From an uncultured Muribaculaceae bacterium (GTDB lineage Bacteria > Bacteroidota > Bacteroidia > Bacteroidales > Muribaculaceae), in NCBI GenBank assembly GCA_910577315.1, contig CAJTME010000002.1, positions 186,001 to 250,000 of the forward strand: a stretch of 64,000 bases of DNA, written 5' to 3'. Shown piece after piece: positions 44,110-52,825 of this stretch. Under the pieces are notes generated by a model that was given only the letters and a program-made list of their open reading frames with translations, was not told the DNA's origin and did no database searches. The first letter of the stretch is position 1. The number at the start of each line of letters is the position of its first letter. Both the position numbers and the translations under genes were made by a program.

Positions 44110-44883
44110 TTAGGCCGCGGGGGCAGCTGCCGCCGGGAGGAGCGGGATTTTCAGGATGGGTGAGGCCATCGGGCTGGTCGGGTTTTCCCAGCGGAACAGC
44201 GGGCAAGCCAGCCGCGCTTTTTTGCCGCTTTCAGCGGTTGCGGCTGGCGTGGCTTTTTTCTTTTTTGCCTTTTGGGTGTAGCGGACGGTGAAGCGGGCGA
44301 GCTGGCGGAGGATGGCGGCGGGGCTGAGGGTGTCGTAGTAGAGGTAGACGGATTCGGGGCCGGCGCCCTGGACGCTGTAGTATTTGCGGGCGAAGGCCAT
44401 GTGGGGCCGCATGGCGTTGCCGGTGAGGATGACCACGGAGTTCTGTATGTTGACCATGGGGATGAGGGCGCGCAGGGCGACGTAGAAGTTGTCGTCGTAG
44501 TTTGAGCCTGGGGCGCACTGGTCGCCGCCGAGGATGGCGACCATGCGTGAGGTGGCGCCGCGGATGTGGTCGGGGTGGCGCAGTGACTGGAAGTTGATGG
44601 CGGGGAAGCGTGGGGCGAGGTAGCGGCGGTATTTCACGTTTGGCTGCATCACGACTGGTTCGCTGCCTGGCATCATGCGTTCTTCGAGCCACTGGAAGTA
44701 GCGGTAGACCCATACCGGCAGTTCGCGGAATGGGTCGTTTGCGATGATGCGGACGCTGCGCAGTGGGCAGCGCTGGCGCATGACCTCGATGGCGGTGATG
44801 AAGTGGCGTGGCATGCGGTGGGCCTCGTCGTGACCGCAGTTGTGGATGACCCACCGGCGGAAGGCGTGGAGGTAGATTGACAT
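44110..44883 (-). CDS. Unrecognised basic protein between two repeat arrays
   Basis: 257 residues beginning MSIYLHAFRRWVIHNCGHDE. The body is Arg-rich and globular (RHFITAIEVMRQR, FRELPVWVYRYFQWLEERMM, RYLAPRFPAINFQSLRHPDH, MVAILGGDQCAPGSNYDDNF, NSVVILTGNAMRPHMAFARK), and it ends in a low-complexity tail (KAKKKKATPAATAESGKK and an Ala/Pro end). No membrane helix, signal peptide or motif I can assign. The frame is open 60 codons further upstream, but that part is the reverse of an alpha repeat, so ATG 44883 is chosen. It may bind nucleic acid; that is a guess from charge only. No RAYT-type HUH transposase motif is seen. Confidence 0.65.
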   Translation of the reverse strand: MSIYLHAFRRWVIHNCGHDEAHRMPRHFITAIEVMRQRCPLRSVRIIANDPFRELPVWVYRYFQWLEERMMPGSEPVVMQPNVKYRRYLAPRFPAINFQSLRHPDHIRGATSRMVAILGGDQCAPGSNYDDNFYVALRALIPMVNIQNSVVILTGNAMRPHMAFARKYYSVQGAGPESVYLYYDTLSPAAILRQLARFTVRYTQKAKKKKATPAATAESGKKARLACPLFRWENPTSPMASPILKIPLLPAAAAPAA

Positions 44884-44982
44884 ATTGCTTGTTTGGCTTT
44901 TTGTGGCTTTTTTGGGGGTAAAGGTAGTGATGGTTTGTGGGATGGATTGGCTGTTTTGGTTGGTTGTGCGGTTTTTGGGAAA

Positions 44983-45723
44983 CAATGCGCCTGCGGCGCT
45001 ACACGCGGTTGGCGGGAGACAGGGTCGCCTGCGGCGACTACATGCTTTTTTTTGTTTTGCCATGCGGGTGGTTTGGCGCCTGCGGCGCTACATATTGTTG
45101 GTTACCACAATATTCACATGGTAGGGGCGCTGCATGCAGCGCCCGCGCAAGCCCCGCCACCACAGAACAATGCGCCTGCGGCGCTACACAGGGTTGGAGG
45201 GGAGACAATGGCGCCCACAAGGGGCGCCTACATATCTTTTGTTTTGCCATGCGGGTGGGTTTGGCGCCTGCGGCGCTACATATTGTTGATTAGCATGATA
45301 GCGTCCTCTCCGAGGACTGCCCCACCAATCGCGTTCCGCTCTTGGTGGGGTTAACGACCACATCGTCGTCTACGAGGACTGCATGTGGCGCCAGTTGGCT
45401 TGGCTTGCGCAGGCGCTGCATGCAGCGCCCCTACTGCCTATCGGTTGCTAATCTTATGGTAATCAGCGATGTGTAGAGTTACTGACGACAGGGCGGCTGG
45501 ATGGCAAAGCATAAAAAACATGTAGGCGCCCTTTATGGGCGCCATTGTATCTCCGCCTACCGTGTGTAGCGCCGCAGGCGCATTGTTTTCCCATAAGCAG
45601 CCACAAGCAGTATGTCGCGCCGTAGGCGCCCGGGTGCCCGGATGGCTAAACATTAAAAATATGTAGTCGCCGCAGGCGACCCTGTCTTCCCGCCAACCCT
45701 GCGCAGCGCCGAAGGTATCCCAA
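44983..45723. repeat. Right mosaic array of hairpin repeats
   Basis: Same modules as the left array, in both orientations. Plus strand: alpha-beta at 44983-45103, gamma at 45121-45146, alpha-beta at 45168-45290 (its second hairpin changed to GGCGCCCACAAGGGGCGCC), and delta at about 45322-45384. Minus strand: gamma at 45402-45434, beta-alpha at 45487-45585 and beta-alpha at 45606-45723. Stems are kept while sequences change, which points to selection on structure or to gene conversion. The 848 bp between the orphan gene and the Fur gene hold nothing else I can support. Confidence 0.85.
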
Positions 45724-45731
45724 CGCGATAT

Positions 45732-46151
45732 TCAGTGGTTGCATTTGGGGCAGAGGCCTTTGATGACGTAGTTGGCGGAGTGGAAGAGGAAGCCGTTGGG
45801 GAGGGGGATGGCGGGGATGGGGGCGGAATCGAGGCAGTAGGTGGTGCCGCAGCAGGTGCAGCGGAAATGGGGATGGAGGTCGTCGTGGTGCTCGTGGTCA
45901 TGGGCGCGGCAAAGTTCGTATTTGACCGAGCCTGAACCGTCGTCGACGGCGTGGACGAGACCGCGCTCGGAAAACAGCGCGAGGGTGCGTGTGATTGAAG
46001 AGCGGTCGACGGTCTGGAGCGAGGTCTCGATGTCCTGCGACGAGATAGGGCCGACGGCAGCGTCGAGTTCGCGGATTACAAGGCTGCGCACGGGCGAGGG
46101 GCGCACACCGGCGCGCTCGCACATACATTCGATTTCGCTGTTCTGCATCAT
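45732..46151 (-). CDS. Fur family metal-dependent repressor
   Basis: 139-residue FUR-type regulator: winged helix (SSQDIETSLQTVDRSSITRTLALF), a His-rich linker HDHEHHDDLHPHFRC and two cysteine pairs (CTCC and CPKC) for structural zinc. Its location 16 bp after a Zn/Cd-type ATPase gene on the same strand suggests a Zur-like zinc regulator of that operon. Whether zinc or another metal is sensed cannot be told from the sequence. Repeats begin 8 bp after its stop. Confidence 0.9.
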   Translation of the reverse strand: MMQNSEIECMCERAGVRPSPVRSLVIRELDAAVGPISSQDIETSLQTVDRSSITRTLALFSERGLVHAVDDGSGSVKYELCRAHDHEHHDDLHPHFRCTCCGTTYCLDSAPIPAIPLPNGFLFHSANYVIKGLCPKCNH

Positions 46152-46167
46152 GACGCGAAGTTACGAA

Positions 46168-48066
46168 TTATTTGGCAGACCTCAAAGCGAGCAGCGTCCA
46201 AACCACGGTGACGAGGGTGATTCCGGTGTCGGCGAACACGGCGGCCCACAGCGTAGCGACACCCATGGCGCCCAGCACCATCACCAGCAGTTTCACACCG
46301 ATGGCAAGCGAAACGTTCATGGCCACGACCCGGCGGATTTTGCGGGAAAGGCGGAAGGCGTCGGCGAGGTGACGCAGGCTGTTGCCGGTTATGACGGCAT
46401 CGGCACTTTCCATGGCCACGTCGGTGCCGCCTGTTCCGATGGCGATGCCGACGTCAGCCGCCGCGAGCGAAGGGGCGTCGTTGATGCCGTCGCCGACAAA
46501 TGCGACACGATGGCCCTGACGGCGCAGCTGTTCAACGGCGTCATGTTTCTGCTGCGGCAGGAGTTGTCCGCGCCACGAATCGGCTCCGGCCTCGCGGGCC
46601 ACGCGCGCAACGGCGGCATCCCTGTCGCCCGAAAGCACCATGATGTTTTCAACGCCCAGCGAGCGCAGTTCGGCAAGGGTGGCGGCGGTGCCGTCCTTGA
46701 CGGTGTCGTCGAGGTACACGGCACCGGCAAACACACCGTCGATGGCCACGCACACCTCGGAGGAATCAGCGGCGGCGTCGGGAACCGTCACACCGCGTGA
46801 GGCCAGCAACGTGCGCGAGCCAACCAAAACATCGGCGTCACCGACACGCCCCACAAGTCCGTGCGGCACCACACGGAGATCGGTAGCCTCGGGAACGGAG
46901 CCAGGCGGCAGGGACGCGGCAGCCCCGCATATAGCAACCGCAAGGGGATGTGAGCTGCCGGCATCGACGGCGGCGGCAATGGCGAGAACACGATCGCCGC
47001 CCGTAACTTCCGACACCGAGAAGCGGCCGGTGGTGAGTGTGCCAGTCTTGTCGAGCACGAGGGTGTCGACCGACCGCAGCGAGTCGAGGTAACGGCTGCC
47101 CTTGAACAGCACACCGAAGCGGGAGGCGGCTCCAAGCGCGGAGAAGTAGCTGAGGGGAACACTCACGACGAGCGCGCAGGGACACGAGCACACCAACAGC
47201 ACGAGGCTGCGTTCGAACCACACCCGCCAGTCGAAGGCAAACCCGCTGTCGAGCAAACCAATCGCCCAAGGGACGGCGAACAAAAGCGCGGCGGCCACCA
47301 TCACAGCTGGCGTGTACCAGCGAGTGATGCGGCGCAACAGGGTTTCCGGCTCGCTCTTGCGCGAAGCGGCATCCTCAATCATCCGCATTATGCGGCTCAT
47401 CGAACTGTCGGCGTAGGCATGGGTAACCCTGACGCGCGCCTCGCGGTCGAGGGGAATGTAGCCGGCAAGAACCTCACCGCCCGGCGCGACGTTGCGCGGG
47501 ACGCTCTCGCCGGTGATGGCCGAGGTGTCGAAATCCACGTCATAGTCAGATTCGAGCACTCCGTCGAGAGCCACGCGGTCGCCGGGACGCATCACCGTAA
47601 GGTCACCTACAGCAGCCTCGCGCGGATTTACCTGACGCTCAGCGCCGGCGGGGGTGACAACGGTGACCATGTCGGGCATGCTGTCGAGCAGCGAGCGGAT
47701 GCGACCGCGGGCTTTGTCGGAGGCATCATCCTCGAGTTTCTCGCCGATGGAATAGAACAGCAGCACTGCCACCCCCTCGGGATATTCCCCGATGATGAAG
47801 GCACCGACCGTGGCGAGGAGCATGAGGGTGTATTCGTTGAAGAAATCAAGGCGCCGCCACTGGCCGACCGCCCCCGAGACAACGGGACCGGCCACCGGCA
47901 GCAACGCCACGAGATAGTACCACCACATATCCGCGAGAACATGAAAATGACCCAGCAGAACGCCCGCGAGCAGCAAAGCAAGCGTGAGCAGTTCGGCCGG
48001 GTACTTTTTCAAGAAACCGCTTTTGTGGGAATGGGTATGGTTATGATGGCAATGTTGGCAGCTCAT
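46168..48066 (-). CDS. Heavy-metal P1B-type ATPase (Zn/Cd/Co class)
   Basis: 632-residue metal-exporting ATPase. His/Cys-rich N-terminus (MSCQHCHHNHTHSHK) replaces a heavy-metal-associated domain. The actuator motif TGES, membrane CPC (VCSCPCALVVS), phosphorylation site DKTGTLT, an HP dipeptide (SSHPLA) and the hinge GDGINDAPSLAAADVGIAIG are intact. CPC plus a His-rich terminus fit the Zn/Cd (ZntA-like) group. It forms an operon with the Fur gene. A 14-bp inverted repeat covers its promoter and start region. Confidence 0.93.
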   Translation of the reverse strand: MSCQHCHHNHTHSHKSGFLKKYPAELLTLALLLAGVLLGHFHVLADMWWYYLVALLPVAGPVVSGAVGQWRRLDFFNEYTLMLLATVGAFIIGEYPEGVAVLLFYSIGEKLEDDASDKARGRIRSLLDSMPDMVTVVTPAGAERQVNPREAAVGDLTVMRPGDRVALDGVLESDYDVDFDTSAITGESVPRNVAPGGEVLAGYIPLDREARVRVTHAYADSSMSRIMRMIEDAASRKSEPETLLRRITRWYTPAVMVAAALLFAVPWAIGLLDSGFAFDWRVWFERSLVLLVCSCPCALVVSVPLSYFSALGAASRFGVLFKGSRYLDSLRSVDTLVLDKTGTLTTGRFSVSEVTGGDRVLAIAAAVDAGSSHPLAVAICGAAASLPPGSVPEATDLRVVPHGLVGRVGDADVLVGSRTLLASRGVTVPDAAADSSEVCVAIDGVFAGAVYLDDTVKDGTAATLAELRSLGVENIMVLSGDRDAAVARVAREAGADSWRGQLLPQQKHDAVEQLRRQGHRVAFVGDGINDAPSLAAADVGIAIGTGGTDVAMESADAVITGNSLRHLADAFRLSRKIRRVVAMNVSLAIGVKLLVMVLGAMGVATLWAAVFADTGITLVTVVWTLLALRSAK

Positions 48067-48067
48067 A

Positions 48068-48110
48068 GTTTTCAGTATCTTGGTTTGTCATATACAAAGA
48101 TACTGAAAAC
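48068..48110 (-). promoter_or_regulatory. Inverted-repeat operator over the metal ATPase promoter
   Basis: Perfect arms gttttcagtatctt (48068-48081) and aagatactgaaaac (48097-48110), 15 bp apart. The right arm contains a minus-strand TATCTTTG -7 element (48095-48102) and the left arm ends 1 bp before the ATPase ATG. It could be the operator of the Fur-family protein or an RNA hairpin hiding the start; it could also terminate the gene upstream, though no T tract follows. Confidence 0.6.
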
Positions 48111-48131
48111 CCGGCGCACATCATGTGCGCA

Positions 48132-48980
48132 TTATTTGCCGAGAGCCTCGTAGTCGGCATCCGACACCGGTTCGAGCCACTCGTTAGCGGTGTCCTCGCC
48201 CGGAACGGAGAATGCGAGATGGGCAAACCACGAGTCGGCAGCCGCCCCGTGCCAGTGCTTCACGTTGGCGGGGATATGGATGACAGTGCCGGGGAGAATC
48301 TCCACAGCAGGCTTACCCTCCTCCTGATACCAGCCGCGGCCCGCCACGCCGACAAGCATCTGGCCGCCGCCCGAGGTGGCGCGGTGGATGTGCCAGTTGT
48401 TGCGGCATCCGGGCTCGAAGGTGACGTTGGCAAAGGGAACCTGGGAATCAGACACCTGTGCCAGCCAGCTGCGTCCCGAAAAATAGCGGGCATAGGCGTC
48501 GTTGGGCTCGCCGACAGGAAATATCATCTGCCGCTGGAAACCGGCGAGTTCGTCCTCGCCCGCAACGTCATCGGCCCAGATGTCTTTTGCCAGGCGGAAA
48601 GCCGCCCAGGCCTTGGGCCACCCGGCGTAGAACGCCACATGTGTTATGATTTCGGCAATCTCGCCACGGGTGATGCCGTTTTTACGCGCTATTTCAAGAT
48701 GGGATTTCAGCGACGAGTCGGTGATGCCCTGGCTGATGAGGCTTGTGACGGTGACGAGGCTGCGGTCGCGCAGGCTGAGCAGGTCGTTGCGGCTCCACAC
48801 CTCGCCGAATAGGATGTCGTCGTTGATGTGAGCGAACTCAGGCGCAAATTCGCCGAGCTGGTCGCGTCCTGCGGTCTGCACCACTTTCACCGGCATGGCC
48901 GGAAACTGAGGGGATTGATTCTGTGCCATAATGCAAAATGCGGACAGTCCCGAGAGAAGGACCGTGAATAATTTGGTCAT
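48132..48980 (-). CDS. Secreted carboxymuconolactone decarboxylase-cupin fusion
   Basis: 282 residues. Signal peptide MTKLFTVLLSGLSAFCIMAQ; CMD/AhpD-like helical domain at about 55-140 (RDRSLVTVTSLISQGITDSS, HLEIARKNGITRGEIAEII) lacking the CxxC of AhpD; then a cupin at about 185-265 with the metal histidines NWHIHRATSGGGQML and HIPANVKHWH. Such fusions occur in Bacteroidales, with unknown substrate. The frame is open about 93 codons further upstream over the next gene; ATG 48980 gives the signal peptide. Confidence 0.87.
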   Translation of the reverse strand: MTKLFTVLLSGLSAFCIMAQNQSPQFPAMPVKVVQTAGRDQLGEFAPEFAHINDDILFGEVWSRNDLLSLRDRSLVTVTSLISQGITDSSLKSHLEIARKNGITRGEIAEIITHVAFYAGWPKAWAAFRLAKDIWADDVAGEDELAGFQRQMIFPVGEPNDAYARYFSGRSWLAQVSDSQVPFANVTFEPGCRNNWHIHRATSGGGQMLVGVAGRGWYQEEGKPAVEILPGTVIHIPANVKHWHGAAADSWFAHLAFSVPGEDTANEWLEPVSDADYEALGK

Positions 48981-49095
48981 AATAAGTGAGTGAACGGAAT
49001 TATTTTGTTCCGCAAAGTTAAACATAATGGCTTGCCGCGTCAATGCACAAATTCCCGAAAGATTTACCAAAAATGCCGATTGCGCAGTGAAGGCG

Positions 49096-49785
49096 TCACA
49101 TTTCGGGCGCGAGCAACGACCGCAGGGCGCCGACACGGTTGGTGTAGTCGTCAAGCGCCTTTTCCTGCGCCTCGGTGAGGCCCCGGGCGTCGAGGCCGCA
49201 TCCCGAGTGACCGCAGTACTCGGCATCGGCAGCATTGACATGGCCGGCAGGACATACATACTTTTCCGACATGCCGAATATTCCCTGCCTCATCTCGATA
49301 TGGCCCAGATCGGGCAGGTTCTGCAAGCGTTCGAGCAGCAGCGACATGGCTTCCATGTCGGCCGGTGAATATTCCGGCTGGTAGCTGTCGAGGAGCTGCA
49401 TCACCAGCGGGAGCTCGTCGTTATCGAGGAGGTTGAGAAGGTAGTCGGCGTCGAACAGCATGCAGTCATGGATAATTGCGGATACCTCGGCGGGCGCGGA
49501 ATGTATGCCCGAATATGCCACGTCAAGAGCCTCGTCGCGGTCAATGGATTGAAGGTATGCGGGAAATTCCTCAATGGCGATGTCGTGGAGTTCCTCGCGG
49601 TCGACCTCGTCGACGGTCAGGGCGGCGATGAATTTTGCGAAAAGCGCATGGCCGAGCCCATGCATGCGGTTGCGCGAGATGAACTGCCAGTTGGCGCGGG
49701 TCGGAAAAACATCGGGCCGCGCAATCATATCGAGATAGCGCAGCCTGAGTTCTTCGATTTTAAGTTGTTCGGCCGTTATCGGCAT
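49096..49785 (-). CDS. Hypothetical protein with C-terminal zinc ribbon
   Basis: 229 residues, largely helical and acidic (VDREELHDIAIEEFPAYLQS), followed by a likely zinc ribbon CPAGHVNAADAEYCGHSGC near residues 177-195. No known family comes to mind. It is 6 bp after the formyltetrahydrofolate cyclo-ligase stop and is probably the last gene of the comEB operon. Confidence 0.75.
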   Translation of the reverse strand: MPITAEQLKIEELRLRYLDMIARPDVFPTRANWQFISRNRMHGLGHALFAKFIAALTVDEVDREELHDIAIEEFPAYLQSIDRDEALDVAYSGIHSAPAEVSAIIHDCMLFDADYLLNLLDNDELPLVMQLLDSYQPEYSPADMEAMSLLLERLQNLPDLGHIEMRQGIFGMSEKYVCPAGHVNAADAEYCGHSGCGLDARGLTEAQEKALDDYTNRVGALRSLLAPEM

Positions 49786-49791
49786 GTGTTG

Positions 49792-50337
49792 TTATGATAT
49801 TTTTATGATTCCGTCTTCGGTGATCACATAATTCACCGGCACGTCAAATTCGTCGGGTTCGATGTCGTCGCACAGCTGGCAGGAGTAGGCAACGCCAATT
49901 GTGACGGCGCGGGTGTCGCGCAGCAGACGGTCGTAATACCCCTTGCCGCGGCCTATGCGGTTGCCCCGGCGGTCGTAGGCCACGCCCGGGACGATTATCA
50001 GCTCGATGTCGTTGATGTCGGCGGTTTCGTCGCCGGTCGGTTCCTCGATGTTGAACGCGCCCAGATGGAGCCGGGAGCGGTCGTAGGGAAGAATGTCGAG
50101 GTTCACGCCATTGACCCTGGGGAGGTAAAACCTCTTGCGGGCACTCCAGCGATCGATGAATTCGCGTGTTGAAAGCTCGTCGGGCAGGGAATGGTACATC
50201 AAAATATGTTCGGCGAGCATGAACGCAGCAGTGTTTTCGACCAGGTCGAATACGCGGCGGGCAGCCGAGGCGCGCTCGTTCTCGTCAAGAAGGCTCTTGC
50301 GCGCCTTGACACGCAGACGGATGGAATCCTTGTTCAT
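49792..50337 (-). CDS. 5-formyltetrahydrofolate cyclo-ligase
   Basis: 181-residue enzyme (YgfA/MTHFS family) turning 5-formyl-THF into 5,10-methenyl-THF with ATP. Start region SIRLRVKARKSLLDENER, the DELSTREFI segment and the signature GNRIGRGKGYYDRLL are present. Start overlaps the protease stop by 4 bp (ATGA). Confidence 0.95.
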   Translation of the reverse strand: MNKDSIRLRVKARKSLLDENERASAARRVFDLVENTAAFMLAEHILMYHSLPDELSTREFIDRWSARKRFYLPRVNGVNLDILPYDRSRLHLGAFNIEEPTGDETADINDIELIIVPGVAYDRRGNRIGRGKGYYDRLLRDTRAVTIGVAYSCQLCDDIEPDEFDVPVNYVITEDGIIKIS

Positions 50338-51971
50338 TGTTTAGAATCTGTTTTAATGGCGCTCTCGATTTTTTCGTTGACTCCTTCGCGTATCTGCCTT
50401 ACGGCGGCCTCGACCGTGGGGTCGGTGGTGTTGTAAATCTCGAAGTAGGCTGTGACGCCGAGGATGTCACGGGCAATGAGCGCTTTCAGTTGGTTAACAA
50501 TCAACGGAGCCGAAATGTTGATGTAGTACCATCGCTGAGGGATTCCGTTCTGGGAGGCATATCGGACGAAGGCACCAAGCAGTACATCGTCGGAGGGCAG
50601 CAACCGCAACAGCTGGGCGACATCCTTTGCCTTGGAGAGGTCGGCGCGGTTGAGGTCGGCGTATTCATACGCGAACTTGTTGAGCAGCCCGGCGTTGGCA
50701 GCCTGGATGTAGTAGGAGGTCACGCCGGCTGTGTCGGAGGGCACAAACACGTCGGGCATGATGCCGCCACCACCATAGACGGGGCGTCCGGCCATGGTGG
50801 AGAATATGTTCTTGTCATCGAACTTGACGGAATCGGCGTTGAAGACCTCGCCGCTGGCATATCGGTCGATGATTTCCTTGTCGTAGCTGTCGTTGTTGCC
50901 GCGGGTGTAGTCCTTTTGGATGCAGCGTCCCGAGGGGGTATAATAGCGCTGGACGGTGAGGCGTATCTGGGAGGAGTCGGGCAATACGACCGGGCGCTGG
51001 ACAAGTCCCTTGCCGAACGAACGGCGCCCGAGAATGAGGCCACGGTCGTTGTCCTGAATGGCGCCGGCGACGATTTCAGACGATGATGCGGTGAATTCGT
51101 CGACAAGCACCACGAGGGGTTGCTCGGTGAAGCTGCCAGTGCCGTCGGCGAGCCAGTTGGCGTTCTCGCGTGGATTGCGGCCCTTTACTTCCACGATGGT
51201 GCGCATCGGCTCGAGGAACTCGTTGGCCATGAGTATGGCCTGGTCGACGAGGCCGCCGGAGTTTCCGCGCAGATCGAGGATGTAGCTTTCGGCACCACGG
51301 GCGCCAAGGGAAACCATCGCCTGAAGGAATTCGCTGAACGTGTTGGCGGCGAACTTATTGATTCTAACGTATCCGATGTTGTCATCAATAATATAAGATG
51401 CGTCGACAGAGACTGACGGAATTTCTCCGCGGACGATGTCAAAGTCGAGGGGCTTGCGCGAGGTGGAGCGCTTGACGGTGATTTTCACATGCGAGTCTTT
51501 CTCGCCGCGCAGCTTGGACAGGACGTCGTCGTTGGTCAGGTCCTTGCCAAGGGGCTGCCCGTCGACGGCAATGATGCGGTCGCCGGCCATTACCCCCACC
51601 CTTTCGGCGGGACCACCCGAGATGACCTCGACGACACAGATGGAATCGCTCATCAGCTGGAACTGGATTCCGATTCCGAAGAACGAGCTTTCCAGTTCGC
51701 GGCCAAGACGGTCGATGTCTTTGGCGGGAATATAGACGCTGTGGGGATCGAGGTTGTTGAGCAGGTGGGGTATGGTCATTTCGATGAGCGAATCGGGGCT
51801 GATTTCGTCGACATACTCGTCCTCGATAAGTTCAAAGATGGTGTTCAGTTTTTCCTGCGCGGGCGAAAGCCTGTCGCCGTCGGCCAGAAGATAGCCGAGC
51901 CACATGCCGCCCACGGCAAGCACGGCCCCAATCAGGGGGAGCCATATTTTCAGTCTTGAATTTGAATTCAT
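50334..51971 (-). CDS. S41 family C-terminal processing peptidase
   Basis: 545 residues: N-terminal signal anchor (IWLPLIGAVLAVGGMWLGYL), PDZ domain (about 85-175, GIGIQFQLMSDSICVVEVIS) and S41 protease core with the Ser nucleophile in DEFTASSSEIVAGAIQ and Lys in GRRSFGKGLVQ. Periplasmic CtpA/Prc-like protease that trims or degrades proteins from the C-terminus. The extra C-terminal domain after about 400 is usual in Bacteroidota. ATGA overlap with comEB. Confidence 0.94.
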   Translation of the reverse strand: MNSNSRLKIWLPLIGAVLAVGGMWLGYLLADGDRLSPAQEKLNTIFELIEDEYVDEISPDSLIEMTIPHLLNNLDPHSVYIPAKDIDRLGRELESSFFGIGIQFQLMSDSICVVEVISGGPAERVGVMAGDRIIAVDGQPLGKDLTNDDVLSKLRGEKDSHVKITVKRSTSRKPLDFDIVRGEIPSVSVDASYIIDDNIGYVRINKFAANTFSEFLQAMVSLGARGAESYILDLRGNSGGLVDQAILMANEFLEPMRTIVEVKGRNPRENANWLADGTGSFTEQPLVVLVDEFTASSSEIVAGAIQDNDRGLILGRRSFGKGLVQRPVVLPDSSQIRLTVQRYYTPSGRCIQKDYTRGNNDSYDKEIIDRYASGEVFNADSVKFDDKNIFSTMAGRPVYGGGGIMPDVFVPSDTAGVTSYYIQAANAGLLNKFAYEYADLNRADLSKAKDVAQLLRLLPSDDVLLGAFVRYASQNGIPQRWYYINISAPLIVNQLKALIARDILGVTAYFEIYNTTDPTVEAAVRQIREGVNEKIESAIKTDSKQ

Positions 51972-52417
51972 AGCGATTCGGTGAGGTCAAGGTTGCTGAT
52001 GTGCTGACATTCCACTCCGGCGCGGGTGAGGAGGTCGATGCCGTCAGTAATGCGGTAAAGCTCGTTGAATACGACCCGGCGGATACCGGCCTGGATGATG
52101 AGCTTGGCACATTCGACACAGGGAGAGGCCGTGATATAGAGGGTTGAGCCCTCGCTTGAATTGTTGCTGCGGGCAACCTTTGTGATTGCGTTGGCCTCGG
52201 CGTGGAGGACGTAAGGCTTGGTCATGCCGGTCTCGTCCTCGCACACATTCTCGAAGCCCGAGGGAGTGCCGTTGTAGCCATCGGAAATAATCATCTGGTC
52301 CTTGACAATTATCGCCCCGACCTTCCGGCGGCGGCAATACGAGTTCTCAGCCCATATATGGGCCATGCGTAGATAGCGGCGGTCAAGTATATCCTGTTTA
52401 TGGCTTTGTGATTCCAT
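51968..52417 (-). CDS. comEB: dCMP deaminase family protein
   Basis: 149-residue zinc deaminase. Zinc site HAEANAITK and PCVECAKLI (H-A-E and P-C-x2-C), with the RRKVGAIIVKD opening typical of dCMP deaminases/ComEB. Converts dCMP to dUMP for dTMP synthesis. First gene of the operon; TATATTTG promoter element 20 bp upstream. Confidence 0.93.
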   Translation of the reverse strand: MESQSHKQDILDRRYLRMAHIWAENSYCRRRKVGAIIVKDQMIISDGYNGTPSGFENVCEDETGMTKPYVLHAEANAITKVARSNNSSEGSTLYITASPCVECAKLIIQAGIRRVVFNELYRITDGIDLLTRAGVECQHISNLDLTESL

Positions 52418-52437
52418 ATTGTGTCTAAAATATTATG

Positions 52438-52445
52438 CAAATATA
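52438..52445 (-). promoter_or_regulatory. -7 element of the comEB operon
   Basis: Minus-strand TATATTTG, matching TAnnTTTG, 20 bp before the start codon; no clear -33 element. Confidence 0.5.
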
Positions 52446-52558
52446 CGAACAAAAATCCGTTCGCACACCACCGCAAGGAGACAAATTGCAACATAGCTGA
52501 CAATACCGCTGATTTTCAGCACCATACAAAATAATTCACAAAAAACATCTTCTAAAAT

Positions 52559-52589
52559 TTGGTCAAACAAAAAAAAGGTTCTAACTTTG
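52559..52589 (+). promoter_or_regulatory. Promoter of tRNA-Ser(CGA)
   Basis: TTG (52559-52561) and TAACTTTG (52582-52589) spaced 20 bp, 15 bp before the tRNA. Confidence 0.65.
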
Positions 52590-52604
52590 CACTCGCAAAC
52601 CCGA

Positions 52605-52691
<87 letters not shown>

Positions 52692-52697
52692 CAAGTG

Positions 52698-52727
52698 ATA
52701 AAAGTCAAGGTCAACCTTGACTTTTAT
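52698..52727 (+). terminator. Terminator after tRNA-Ser(CGA)
   Basis: Perfect 13-bp stem ataaaagtcaagg / ccttgacttttat with a 4-nt loop, followed by TATTTTG. Confidence 0.88.
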
Positions 52728-52825
52728 TATTTTGTAACTGAATGAAGTATGAATGGACTTTTATGCATCGCATGTAAACTTCATTCCCTTACATCTTCCA
52801 CCGCCTTACAGACCCAAAAAACGCA

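Noticed and set aside
43787..44206. Minus-strand frame of 139 codons in the left repeat array
   Set aside because: The peptide (CSRRRRP, CSAAGALF) is only the translation of alpha and gamma repeats and recurs wherever they occur.
44110..44883. REP-associated tyrosine transposase (RAYT)
   Set aside because: The orphan protein has neither the HUH histidine pair nor the conserved tyrosine context of that family.
44893..45354. Plus-strand frames of 118-153 codons in the right repeat array
   Set aside because: Same repeat-derived peptides (RLRRYILL, AALH) in several frames; no start region and no conservation expected of a gene.
43732..45723. CRISPR or insertion sequence as explanation of the repeat arrays
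   Set aside because: Modules are of different types and orders, spacings are not uniform and no transposase gene is present.
48981..49259. Longer CMD-cupin protein starting at 49259
   Set aside because: The extension overlaps the upstream zinc-ribbon gene out of frame and would bury the signal peptide.
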